32,688 nucleotides of DNA, from the NCBI GenBank assembly GCA_017432615.1, contig JAFRIV010000013.1, forward strand, positions 1 to 32,688. Direction: 5' to 3'. This DNA is from Oscillospiraceae bacterium (GTDB taxonomy: Bacteria > Bacillota > Clostridia > Oscillospirales > Oscillospiraceae). Below, one piece after another: positions 8,003 to 15,726 of this stretch (position 1 is the stretch's first letter; every line of letters begins with the position of its first letter). The notes below the pieces were generated by a model. It searched no databases, was not told where the DNA came from, and was given only the letters and a program-made list of their open reading frames with translations. A program made the translations under genes and the position numbers.

Positions 8003-8926
8003 TCAGCCGATAAAGTTATTAAGATACTGTTTACTGAGCCGAATCGAAGTAAGGATATCCTCCCGGCTACTTTCAAAGGCCTTGTCTTCCACCTCGATCA
8101 CTGCATCACCGCTATAGCGGATGTCATGGAGTGCAGAGACAAAAGCCCCCCAGTTGACATCCCCGAGACCGGGGATTTTCGGACTCATATAATCGAGAGG
8201 ATAGGCAAGCACTCCGCACTCCGCCAATTTCTCCGGATAGAGCTTGATATCTTTGAAATGGATATGGAAAATCTTCTCCTTAAAATCATAGAGGGTTTTA
8301 ATATAGTCCATCTGTTGCCATACATAGTGGCTTGGGTCAAAATTGATGCCAAAATTTGGAGAAGGGATTATCTCAAACAGGCGGCGGAAGATTACTGGGG
8401 TACACATGAGGTTCTGTCCTCCCGGCCACTGATCTTTCCCAAAAAGCATAGGGCAGTTTTCAATAGCAATTTTCACGCCATTTTCTTCCGCCAGAGCTAT
8501 AATAGGCGGCCAAATTTTCTCGAAGAGGTCGATATTTTCTTCCACGCTCTTTGTCTGATCACGGCCAATAAACGTTGTTATCATATTAACACCGAGTTTT
8601 GCAGATGCGCGGATCAGCGCCTGCAGATGTGCAATCGCAGCAGTCTGTTTATTCAGATCCGGATCCATTGTGTTGGGATAAAAGGCAAGGGAGGAGATGT
8701 GCATGCCTTTTGCCTCTACCACTTTTTTTACATAGTCTGCATAGGCATCTTCCTCCAGTACGCGTTCGGCATCGATATGGGAAACCCCCGCATACCGCCG
8801 CTCTGCCTTGCCAGATGGCCAGCAAGCGACTTCAAGGCATTCAAACCCCATTCCTGCAGCGATATCGACGGCTTCTTCAAAACTCCAGCCATCCAGAATT
8901 GCAGTCAGTAAACCAAAATGAAACAT
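8003..8926 (-). CDS. sugar phosphate isomerase/epimerase (xylose-isomerase-like TIM barrel)
   Basis: 307 residues of the AP-endonuclease-2/xylose-isomerase-like TIM-barrel family. The expected metal ligands are visible in order: Glu in VKIAIENCPM, Asp and His in NFDPSH, His in FHIHFKDIK, and Glu in AVIEVEDK near the C-terminus. Such enzymes (IolE, IolI and 3-keto-sugar epimerases/isomerases) commonly follow Gfo/Idh/MocA dehydrogenases in catabolic operons, and one opens this operon. Last gene of the five-gene sugar operon, 37 bp after the permease. The exact substrate is not predictable. Confidence 0.85.
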   Translation of the reverse strand: MFHFGLLTAILDGWSFEEAVDIAAGMGFECLEVACWPSGKAERRYAGVSHIDAERVLEEDAYADYVKKVVEAKGMHISSLAFYPNTMDPDLNKQTAAIAHLQALIRASAKLGVNMITTFIGRDQTKSVEENIDLFEKIWPPIIALAEENGVKIAIENCPMLFGKDQWPGGQNLMCTPVIFRRLFEIIPSPNFGINFDPSHYVWQQMDYIKTLYDFKEKIFHIHFKDIKLYPEKLAECGVLAYPLDYMSPKIPGLGDVNWGAFVSALHDIRYSGDAVIEVEDKAFESSREDILTSIRLSKQYLNNFIG

Positions 8927-8963
8927 TTGCTTTTTCCTTTCTATATAACAGATCTGCTGCCGG

Positions 8964-10049
8964 TCATTCCATGTGGGAGGCAGCGAGGCGGCGTTTTCTT
9001 GAACGCTGAAAACTTTCCTTTATGGCAGGGCCGGCTGTCTGAATCAGAATAACAATGATCAGCACGAGCCCTTGGAAGGTATCCTGAATATCCACACTAA
9101 GGCCGGGAATTGAGACAATGATAAAATTAATCGTAGTGTAAGAAAGTGCACCGAAAATAACACCGAGCATATTCCCTTTGCCTCCTGCCATGCTGACGCC
9201 TGCCAGAACTACAGAGGCAATGGCATACATTTCATAGCTCTGCCCGGAGGAAGCCGGTGTTACATTCCCGATTTTGCAGGCCTGCAGGATGGATGCAATA
9301 CCGACGAGAATCCCAGTAAGAATAAACACGGAGATTTTGACCCAGGTGACGTTTATGCCGGCGAGACGGGCACTCTTCTCATTAGAACCTACAGCATAGA
9401 CACTCTTTCCGTACTTGGTCTTCCGGGAGACGATAATCAAAAGAATAGCCACCAGGAGGAAGACAAAGAAAATATACGGGATAGAAAACGTTCCAAATTT
9501 CAGCTTTCCGGTGCCAAACTGCATACGCAGGAAGTTGTAATTGTTTTTTTTGCTGATCATTGCAAACTGACTCGAAGAAGATCCGCTGATTGCCGGATCG
9601 ATCTTACGGACTACAGAAAGGGTAAGCGACCGGTAAATCAACATTGTGCCGAGTGTAACCACAAAGGGAGGCATTTTTCCAAGGCCAACCAACAGCCCGT
9701 TGATCAGTCCGCAGAGAGCCCCGGTTGCAAGTGCCGCAAGAATCATGAGGGGGATAGAATCCGTCATATTGAATACCACTATGGTAACGCCTGTACACAG
9801 AACAAGGGAGGAACCAACAGAAAGGTCGATCTGCCCAGTGATGATGACAAAAGCCATACCCAGCGCTATCGTACCTACAATACAAGTGTTCTGGCTGCCA
9901 AGGATAGCGGCGATGTGACTGAATTTAAAGGTGTTGCCGTTGGATTGAATAGTAATTGCATAGCCAATCATAATAATCAGAAGAACGAAGATATAACTGT
10001 ATTGGCCCCAGACTCTGCCAAGCTTTTTCCCGAAACTATTATTGTTCAT
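8964..10049 (-). CDS. carbohydrate ABC transporter permease (RbsC/BPD-2 family)
   Basis: 361 residues with about ten hydrophobic helices and the RbsC-type stretches GLINGLLVGLGKMPPFVVTL and SVYAVGSNEKSARLAGI, the coupling loop contacting the ATPase. Only one permease gene is present, as expected for ribose/galactose/inositol-type (CUT2) importers, where it forms a homodimer. The start overlaps the stop of the ATPase gene (ATGA-type overlap at 10046-10049). The C-terminal tail is basic. Confidence 0.92.
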   Translation of the reverse strand: MNNNSFGKKLGRVWGQYSYIFVLLIIMIGYAITIQSNGNTFKFSHIAAILGSQNTCIVGTIALGMAFVIITGQIDLSVGSSLVLCTGVTIVVFNMTDSIPLMILAALATGALCGLINGLLVGLGKMPPFVVTLGTMLIYRSLTLSVVRKIDPAISGSSSSQFAMISKKNNYNFLRMQFGTGKLKFGTFSIPYIFFVFLLVAILLIIVSRKTKYGKSVYAVGSNEKSARLAGINVTWVKISVFILTGILVGIASILQACKIGNVTPASSGQSYEMYAIASVVLAGVSMAGGKGNMLGVIFGALSYTTINFIIVSIPGLSVDIQDTFQGLVLIIVILIQTAGPAIKESFQRSRKRRLAASHME

Positions 10050-11554
10050 GGTCTATTTGCCTCCCGAATTGTCTCAATAGCATTGGTGGAATACATCATG
10101 ACGTCGTGCTCGTTTACTTCGTTGTGGTTGAAGATTTTTACGATTTTTCCTTCATAGAAAACAACACAACGATCTGCAACCTTCTGAATCTCCGGAATTT
10201 CAAGCGTATTGATGATGACCGTTTTCCCCTGCTGAGCGAAGCTTAAAATAAGCTTATAGATTTCTTCTTTTGCACCGACATCGACGCCTTGGGTAGGGTT
10301 GTCAAAAAGGAGGACGTCAGCCCCAATATTCAGCCATCTTGCGAGGAACACTTTCTGCTGGTTTCCGCCGGAAAGTGAGGAAATGCTTTCTGACGGATCG
10401 CCAGCCTTGATGTGCAGCGCATCCTTTTGAGCGGAATACCGGGCAAGTTCTTCTTTCATATTGATAAACGGCTTTTTCCTCTTGGAAAGCTCATGCTCCG
10501 CCAAATAGAAGTTTTCCATAATGCTCATATCAGGAACGACGGAGTTTTCTTTCCGATTGGAAGGGAGCATTGCCACAGAGTTCTTCATAAAACTGACAAT
10601 GGAACCATGCAGATGTTTTCCATAGACGGAAAATGTACCACCAGTGGGAGGCAGGGATCCGAACATCGTTTGCATCAGTTCAGAGGCACCACAGCCTGCC
10701 AGGCCAGTAAAAGCGACAATTTCCCCGCGTTTTGCTTCCAGATTGATATTTTCAAATCCATCGCCGGTAAAACCTTGCAGTCTCAAAATAACATCCCCAA
10801 GGGGGCGAGATTCATACACTTCGGTATCGGCATATTGCCTCCCGACCATAAAAGAGGTGATTTCATGCGGATTCGTGTCACAAATATTACCAGAGGCTAT
10901 GAATTCCCCGTTGCGGAATACTGTATAACGATCTGCAATTGCAAAAACTTCCGGCATTTTATGCGAAATAAAGATAAAAGACTTTCCCTGATTACGGAGT
11001 CTCCGGAGAATACCGAAAAGATGGTCAATTTCATTATTGGAAAGAGAAGTTGTCGGTTCATCCAGAATCAACAGCTGTGCATCTGCATAAAGCGCACGGC
11101 AAATTTCCAAGAGCTGTTTTTCGCTGGTCTTCAATTCAGATACCATGACAGTTGGATCCATGTTGACGCCAAGGTCATCGAACAGCTGACGTGTGCGTTT
11201 GACCTGCTCTTTCTGATCGATCAGGCCAATTTTTGTTTTGATTTCACGGCATAGAAAAATATTATCAGAAACGGAAAGGTCATTGATGACATTCAGCTCC
11301 TGATGCACAAAAGCAATCCCTGCTGCCTCCATTTGCTGGATGGTCGGGCTGGGATACTGTTTTCCAAGGAAGGAGATGGTCCCATTATCGGCGGGGATAA
11401 CTCCGGTCAGAATATTCATAAGTGTGCTTTTACCCGCTCCGTTTTCCCCTAAAAGAGCATGAATTTCACCTTTTTCGATAGAAATATGAACATCTGAGAG
11501 GGCTTTTGAACCGCCAAATGCCTTGGAAATATGGTTCATTTCAAGGATAGTCAT
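10046..11554 (-). CDS. CUT2 sugar ABC transporter ATP-binding protein (double NBD, RbsA/MglA type)
   Basis: 502 residues with two nucleotide-binding domains. The first has a complete Walker A (GENGAGKST) and Walker B (LLILDEPTTSLS). The second has a degenerate Walker A (TGLAGCGASE), a normal signature (SLSGGNQQ), and a Walker B ending DNPTQGVDVG, where catalytic Glu is replaced by Asn. Degenerate second sites are common in this family. The ATG at 11554 follows GGGAG nine bases upstream; a longer frame to 11671 has no RBS and would add unrelated residues. It energises import with the permease and binding protein beside it. Confidence 0.93.
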   Translation of the reverse strand: MTILEMNHISKAFGGSKALSDVHISIEKGEIHALLGENGAGKSTLMNILTGVIPADNGTISFLGKQYPSPTIQQMEAAGIAFVHQELNVINDLSVSDNIFLCREIKTKIGLIDQKEQVKRTRQLFDDLGVNMDPTVMVSELKTSEKQLLEICRALYADAQLLILDEPTTSLSNNEIDHLFGILRRLRNQGKSFIFISHKMPEVFAIADRYTVFRNGEFIASGNICDTNPHEITSFMVGRQYADTEVYESRPLGDVILRLQGFTGDGFENINLEAKRGEIVAFTGLAGCGASELMQTMFGSLPPTGGTFSVYGKHLHGSIVSFMKNSVAMLPSNRKENSVVPDMSIMENFYLAEHELSKRKKPFINMKEELARYSAQKDALHIKAGDPSESISSLSGGNQQKVFLARWLNIGADVLLFDNPTQGVDVGAKEEIYKLILSFAQQGKTVIINTLEIPEIQKVADRCVVFYEGKIVKIFNHNEVNEHDVMMYSTNAIETIREANRP

Positions 11555-11610
11555 GAATGCGGTCTCCCTTAAAAGCGGTTTGTTTTTCAAAGTGAAAAAG
11601 GAGGAATGGT

Positions 11611-11663
11611 GTAATAACTGTAAAGTAATAAGAGGTGCGGATGCAGGAACACCTGCATCCGCA
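11611..11663 (-). terminator. hairpin (attenuator or mRNA stabiliser) between the sugar-binding-protein and ATPase genes
   Basis: A perfect 12-bp stem (11636-11647 with 11652-11663, TGCGGATGCAGG/CCTGCATCCGCA, AACA loop) lies 35 bp after the binding-protein stop. On the minus strand it is followed by CTCTTATTACTTTAC, only moderately U-rich, so it is more a partial terminator or 3'-end protector than a full stop. The T-rich tail contains TTTACAGTTATTAC, also found inverted in the leader of the binding-protein gene. Confidence 0.6.
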
Positions 11664-11698
11664 TGAATCAATTAATCTTTAAAGCAGTAACCTCAGAA

Positions 11699-12793
11699 TC
11701 AGTGACCCTGGAAGCCTTCTACCTCTGCTGCATTGGTGCGATCAACGATGAAAACAGGCTCATAAGAACCAGAGCCGGTTTCAAAATCCCAATTGCCGTT
11801 GACATAGTCAACACCAAACTGGATGGCAGACTGCATCATCTTCGGGTTGAAGGAAACAGACATCATGTCATCAAAGTACTTGGCAGCAAGATCACTCTTC
11901 TCATCCGTGCCTGCCATAACGTTGTAGAGTTCCTGCATGCCGCCGATAGCGGAAATGTAGATTTCAAGAGCTTCTGCATCGGCGAGCGTCTCCGCTGATG
12001 CACCTGCCTGCAGGTAATTGAGAACACCAAAGGTCATCTCATCGTCCATAGAGTAGATGAAGAGCTTGCCCGTGTTGGCTTTTGCGGCAGCAACGATTTC
12101 ATCGAATTTCTGCTCGATGTATCCGTAGGCGCCGTCAGCGGACCAGTTGCAGACGACTGTGTAGCCGTTGAAGATATTGTCGATATCAGCCTGCTCCCAA
12201 ACCTGGGTAGTTTCAAACTCGCCGTTATTCAGATCGGAATATTTGATTTCACCGCGAAGGAACTGCTCAAAGCCTTCCTGACGGCGGGAGCACACAGTAC
12301 CGTTGTCACCATAGAGGACAACTGCAGTGTCACCCGGCTGCATGCCGTTCTTCTGGAGCCAGTATGCAATACCTGCACCGCACTGCCAGTTGTTACCAGA
12401 GTAGTTGAGCGCAGCATAAGCTTCTGTGGCTTCAATGATACGGTCAAAAGAAATAAAGGGAATCTCTTCTGCATAGAGGGCTTCCTGACCAGCCTGGGCG
12501 GAATCGTCCAGAGCCATCATAACAACAACTGCTGCGTCACCGTTGGCAATGATGGTGTTGATCTGGTCAACCTGCTCTTCACCGGAAGATGCAGGAATGT
12601 AGACAGCTTTGTAGGTACCTTCAGCGGTGATCTCGTCGCATTTTGCTTGAGCATAGGCACCGGCCTGTGCCGTCCAGCCATGGTCAGGAGTGGGGCCGAG
12701 AACGTAGATGGTTTTGCCGTCTGCAGATGCGGAAACAGCGCAGAGCGCAAATACCATACAGAGTGCGAGAGAAATTGCGAGAATCTTCTTCAT
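11699..12793 (-). CDS. sugar ABC transporter substrate-binding protein (periplasmic-binding-protein type 1 fold)
   Basis: 364 residues. A signal peptide (MKKILAISLALCMVFALC, cleavage likely after SASA near residue 24) is followed by a type-1 periplasmic binding fold like RbsB/XylF, with DHGWTAQAGAYAQAK and SGEEQVDQINTIIANG near the N-terminus. There is no proper lipobox (Leu precedes the Cys), so the mature protein appears soluble or held by an uncleaved signal. The ATG at 12793 has AGGAGG upstream; the longer frame to 12892 overlaps the preceding gene and was rejected. It delivers the ligand to the ABC importer downstream. Confidence 0.9.
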   Translation of the reverse strand: MKKILAISLALCMVFALCAVSASADGKTIYVLGPTPDHGWTAQAGAYAQAKCDEITAEGTYKAVYIPASSGEEQVDQINTIIANGDAAVVVMMALDDSAQAGQEALYAEEIPFISFDRIIEATEAYAALNYSGNNWQCGAGIAYWLQKNGMQPGDTAVVLYGDNGTVCSRRQEGFEQFLRGEIKYSDLNNGEFETTQVWEQADIDNIFNGYTVVCNWSADGAYGYIEQKFDEIVAAAKANTGKLFIYSMDDEMTFGVLNYLQAGASAETLADAEALEIYISAIGGMQELYNVMAGTDEKSDLAAKYFDDMMSVSFNPKMMQSAIQFGVDYVNGNWDFETGSGSYEPVFIVDRTNAAEVEGFQGH

Positions 12794-12817
12794 GTTCTTC
12801 CTCCTAAAAAATAATTT

Positions 12818-12843
12818 ATAACAACTGGATTTACAGTTATTAC
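12818..12843 (-). promoter_or_regulatory. AT-rich dyad in the leader of the sugar-binding-protein gene
   Basis: On the minus strand TAATAACTG and CAGTTGTTA flank a 6-nt centre; in RNA all nine pairs form (one is U-G). A T-run and the AGGAGG site follow. It may be a DNA operator, a weak attenuator or a leader structure; the sequence does not decide. Confidence 0.4.
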
Positions 12844-12845
12844 CC

Positions 12846-13877
12846 TTATATATCAACCGGAGTCCCGGTCTCACTGGATAGAATACTGGCAAAAACAGCT
12901 TTCATGGAATTCAGTACCTTTTCTGCATCCAGAATACTCGGGCGGTTTTCTTCAATAGCTGAGACAAATTCATCAATGACACCGGACGCCGTCTGGTTGT
13001 CATTGGTCTGAATCTGTTCGACATCATAAAACTGCTCTGTGCCATCAGCCAATTTGACCACAACAGAATGGGCCGGATCATCATAAATACGCATGATACC
13101 CTTCGTCCCGTAAAGGATAGTGGAATTATCCTCTGCACCGTAATACGTCCAACTCACAGTCATCGTACCGAGAATACCGCCTTCCATCTCATAAATGCAG
13201 ATGGCATTATCATCCACACCGATGAGCTCCCCGTCTTCCCCTCGTTTATCCAGTGTTGTGAGCCGTGCCGTCGTCCTTACAACATTTTTCCCAAGAAGAT
13301 AACGGATTAAATCTGTCTTGTGGATGCCGAGATCGGCCATAGATCCCATAGCAGCACGTTTTTTATCGAAAAACCATGTGCCTTTACCTGGAGTGATTGA
13401 CCATGTTTCCGGTCCTCCGTGGCCGAAAGTTGTACGGAACGTAAGAATGTCTCCAATCAACCCGTTCTGTAGCAATTGCTTTGCCATAATGTGTGCTTTG
13501 GCCAAGCGCTGATTCTGTGCAATCAAAAGCCTTTTCCCGGTAGTTTTCGCTGCAGTAATCATAGATTCACAGTCTGCCAACGTGGTAGCCATCGGCTTTT
13601 CACACAGAACATGTTTTCCGGCCTGAAGCGCAGCGATAGAAAGAGAAGCGTGCGCATAATTGGCAGCGCAAACCGAAACAGCATCAATTTCCGGGTCGGC
13701 AAGCAACTCTTCTGCAGATTGATAAACCACTCCGCCGTACTTTTTTGCCATTTCTTCTGCCCTGCTTGCAGTAGGATTATAAAATGCAGAAAGAATAACC
13801 CTTTCATTTGCAGCATATTCCGGAATATGACGCACCTGTGCAATCTTCCCGCAGCCTAAAACGCCAACTTTCAGCAT
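12846..13877 (-). CDS. Gfo/Idh/MocA family oxidoreductase
   Basis: 343 residues. The N-terminal NAD(P)-binding Rossmann domain starts LKVGVLGCGKIAQVRHIPEY (G-x-G-x-x-A type) and carries the family EKPMATT segment near residue 93, with Lys as the catalytic-motif residue. The C-terminal alpha/beta domain includes DLGIHKTDLIRYLLG with the usual D/H pair. These enzymes oxidise sugars, sugar acids or inositol, often at C2 or C3. The ATG at 13877 is chosen because GAGG lies eight bases before it; an ATG at 13895 has no RBS. First gene of the operon with a CUT2 transporter and TIM-barrel isomerase, implying import followed by oxidation and isomerisation of the same ligand. Confidence 0.9.
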   Translation of the reverse strand: MLKVGVLGCGKIAQVRHIPEYAANERVILSAFYNPTASRAEEMAKKYGGVVYQSAEELLADPEIDAVSVCAANYAHASLSIAALQAGKHVLCEKPMATTLADCESMITAAKTTGKRLLIAQNQRLAKAHIMAKQLLQNGLIGDILTFRTTFGHGGPETWSITPGKGTWFFDKKRAAMGSMADLGIHKTDLIRYLLGKNVVRTTARLTTLDKRGEDGELIGVDDNAICIYEMEGGILGTMTVSWTYYGAEDNSTILYGTKGIMRIYDDPAHSVVVKLADGTEQFYDVEQIQTNDNQTASGVIDEFVSAIEENRPSILDAEKVLNSMKAVFASILSSETGTPVDI

Positions 13878-13959
13878 ATCTGTTTCCTCTTCCATTTTTT
13901 ATATTTTCAGTAAATTTTCACAATAGTGGAGATATGAAAAAAGAATAATAGATAATCTT

Positions 13960-13988
13960 ATAGTAGCAATTACCAAAAGAAAAGTCAA
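13960..13988 (-). promoter_or_regulatory. promoter of the five-gene sugar operon
   Basis: On the minus strand TTGACT (13988-13983) and TACTAT (13965-13960) are separated by 17 bp, with an extended -10 TGC. The predicted leader is about 75 nt. No other comparable promoter is seen in the five-gene run. Confidence 0.7.
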
Positions 13989-14035
13989 TGCAAATATGAA
14001 CTGCTGGAAAAATATTTATTTCACAATTTCCATCA

Positions 14036-14065
14036 TAAAAAACGCCGTATCAGTTCGGTACGGCG
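14036..14065 (-). terminator. terminator of the asnS / phosphodiester-glycosidase transcript
   Basis: CGCCGTA (14043-14049) pairs with TACGGCG (14059-14065); on the minus strand TTTTTT follows. The 5' arm of the RNA stem lies inside the last codons and the stop codon is in the loop, so the gene ends within its own terminator. It insulates this transcript from the sugar operon. Confidence 0.8.
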
Positions 14066-15726
14066 GTGGCGTAATAGAGGATATCACTGGTGTAGCGTTC
14101 ATTGCCGAACTGAACGGGGCTGACCAGTTCACCGTTGACGATCGTACAGCAGGTCTGCCCGCCGTCGAGGGTATAGGCCTTGATACAGCCGCGCTCAATC
14201 ATTACGTCCGCTGCCTGGCGAAGTGTGGCATAGTTGTAAAGGGCCCCTGTACCGCAGTTGAGATTCATGTTGAGATAATGGTGCTCACCCAGCATCCCGA
14301 CGGCTGCACGGGCATAAGTATCCCAGATCTCCCCATACGGATACTGGCTGGCTGTGACATCCTCCCCGTTATCGATCATAACCGGGCCAAAGCAGAGAGA
14401 AAAGAGGATATCGTTTTCATTGACAAACTGCTGTGCCTCTTCTTTTGAGGCAAACTGATTGCGATAGGAAAAAAGCATATCCCCGTCCGCGGTAATGTAA
14501 CAGTTGTCCACACTCTGGTCAAACCGGCAGACCTGGCGATCATACACAACGATGCCGCAGCTCCTGCCGTGATGATAGAGATCCCCTCCGGTAGCGAGGA
14601 CGGCATTCGCCTGCTGCGCAAGCTGGGTAGCCAGGAAGAAATGCTGGTATTCATAGGCATCTCCGGCAATTTTTCTCCTGATCTGGGATCCGTCTGCTAT
14701 GAAGACTTCGGAAAACGTCCCCACCATTTTGCATTCTTCTTCCTGCCATTCGATCATCAGGATGCTTTCATCCAGGTAGTAGCGGATCGGCATGCCGGGA
14801 AGAAATGCGATATCCGGTGACCAGCAGAGGGATTGCCCTCTGATCAGGTTCTTTGCATAAACGGTTTCCAGAAGAGCAGAGACCACCGAGGGATCCTCCG
14901 TTGTTCCGAACCCGGCCGGGTTCGGAACAGGAGCGGCCGTGGCGGTCTCTTCAATCGTATATTGCTTGCTGTGATAAGGCAGATCCTGCGCGGCAGCTTC
15001 ACGGAGCTGCTGTGCGCGAAGATCCAGCGTATTGGTCACTTCCGCAGTGTTGGTAATGTGCCATTGCCTCTGATAAAAATCCAGACTGATCACGGTCGCG
15101 ACGGTTACGCTGTATTTTTCCCTTGCATCGGCACTTACCGTTCCCAGCGCACTCCAGAAAGCCTCTTTCAGCACCTCACTGCGAGGATTCTGGTTTTCAT
15201 CATAGACTTCTTCGCTTCGCTCGGCCGCCTCCACCTTCTGAGCAAGATACCCATCCATGCTCTCCCGCAGCGGATCGACAAAGAGCGAGGTATTCGGACA
15301 GATGATGTAAACTTTTACCGTGGCTGACGTGTCCTGGATCACTGCCGGCTCGATCTGGAACGACCAGGCATTTTGAAGAAGCTGATAAAGCAGGCGGCCT
15401 TCTTCTCCGTCCGGTCCGCAGTCAAGATACAGGCGGGAGCCGTCGGTGGAAACCGTCAGTTTTTCCCCGTCCGGCGCAACATCCAGCGCCCGCATATAAT
15501 CTACGACGACACTTTCCGGAGGGGCAGCGTTTTTCATGCCCGCTGTAGAAAACAGACGGGAGAAAAAGCCCCCGAAATTTCCCTCCCCTCCGTTGGAGGG
15601 ACTTCCTGCAGACACCGGGGTGCCGCCGATTGCGAACAGAGCGGCGCCAATGATCCCCAGCAGCAGCGCGCTGACCAGAAAAAGCAGGATCAGCGACGGG
15701 ATTTCTCTTTTCATGCCGACCGCCAT
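14050..15726 (-). CDS. membrane-anchored phosphodiester glycosidase (NAGPA-like) domain protein
   Basis: 558 residues. A single N-terminal membrane helix (about residues 10-33, IPSLILLFLVSALLLGIIGA) and a Gly/Ser/Asn-rich linker lead to an extracytoplasmic middle region (about 70-250) that looks like one or two small alpha+beta (NTF2-like) domains. The C-terminal part (about 330-550) has NAGPA/phosphodiester-glycosidase features: ATGGDLYHHGRSCGIVVYD, SLCFGPVMIDNGE, AAVGMLGEHHYL and LDGGQTCC (520-527; LDGGGSS is usual). This fold cleaves glycosyl phosphodiesters and is linked to cell-envelope polysaccharide turnover. The start overlaps the asnS stop by one base (TGATG), so it appears translationally coupled; ATG 15714 is an alternative start. 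The domain is fairly sure; substrate and middle-domain assignment are inference. Confidence 0.75.
   Translation of the reverse strand: MAVGMKREIPSLILLFLVSALLLGIIGAALFAIGGTPVSAGSPSNGGEGNFGGFFSRLFSTAGMKNAAPPESVVVDYMRALDVAPDGEKLTVSTDGSRLYLDCGPDGEEGRLLYQLLQNAWSFQIEPAVIQDTSATVKVYIICPNTSLFVDPLRESMDGYLAQKVEAAERSEEVYDENQNPRSEVLKEAFWSALGTVSADAREKYSVTVATVISLDFYQRQWHITNTAEVTNTLDLRAQQLREAAAQDLPYHSKQYTIEETATAAPVPNPAGFGTTEDPSVVSALLETVYAKNLIRGQSLCWSPDIAFLPGMPIRYYLDESILMIEWQEEECKMVGTFSEVFIADGSQIRRKIAGDAYEYQHFFLATQLAQQANAVLATGGDLYHHGRSCGIVVYDRQVCRFDQSVDNCYITADGDMLFSYRNQFASKEEAQQFVNENDILFSLCFGPVMIDNGEDVTASQYPYGEIWDTYARAAVGMLGEHHYLNMNLNCGTGALYNYATLRQAADVMIERGCIKAYTLDGGQTCCTIVNGELVSPVQFGNERYTSDILYYATAVPN

Noticed and set aside
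8003-13988. Inositol-specific catabolic operon
   Set aside because: The gene families fit inositol, but also many sugars and sugar acids; no IolB/C/D genes are present to decide.
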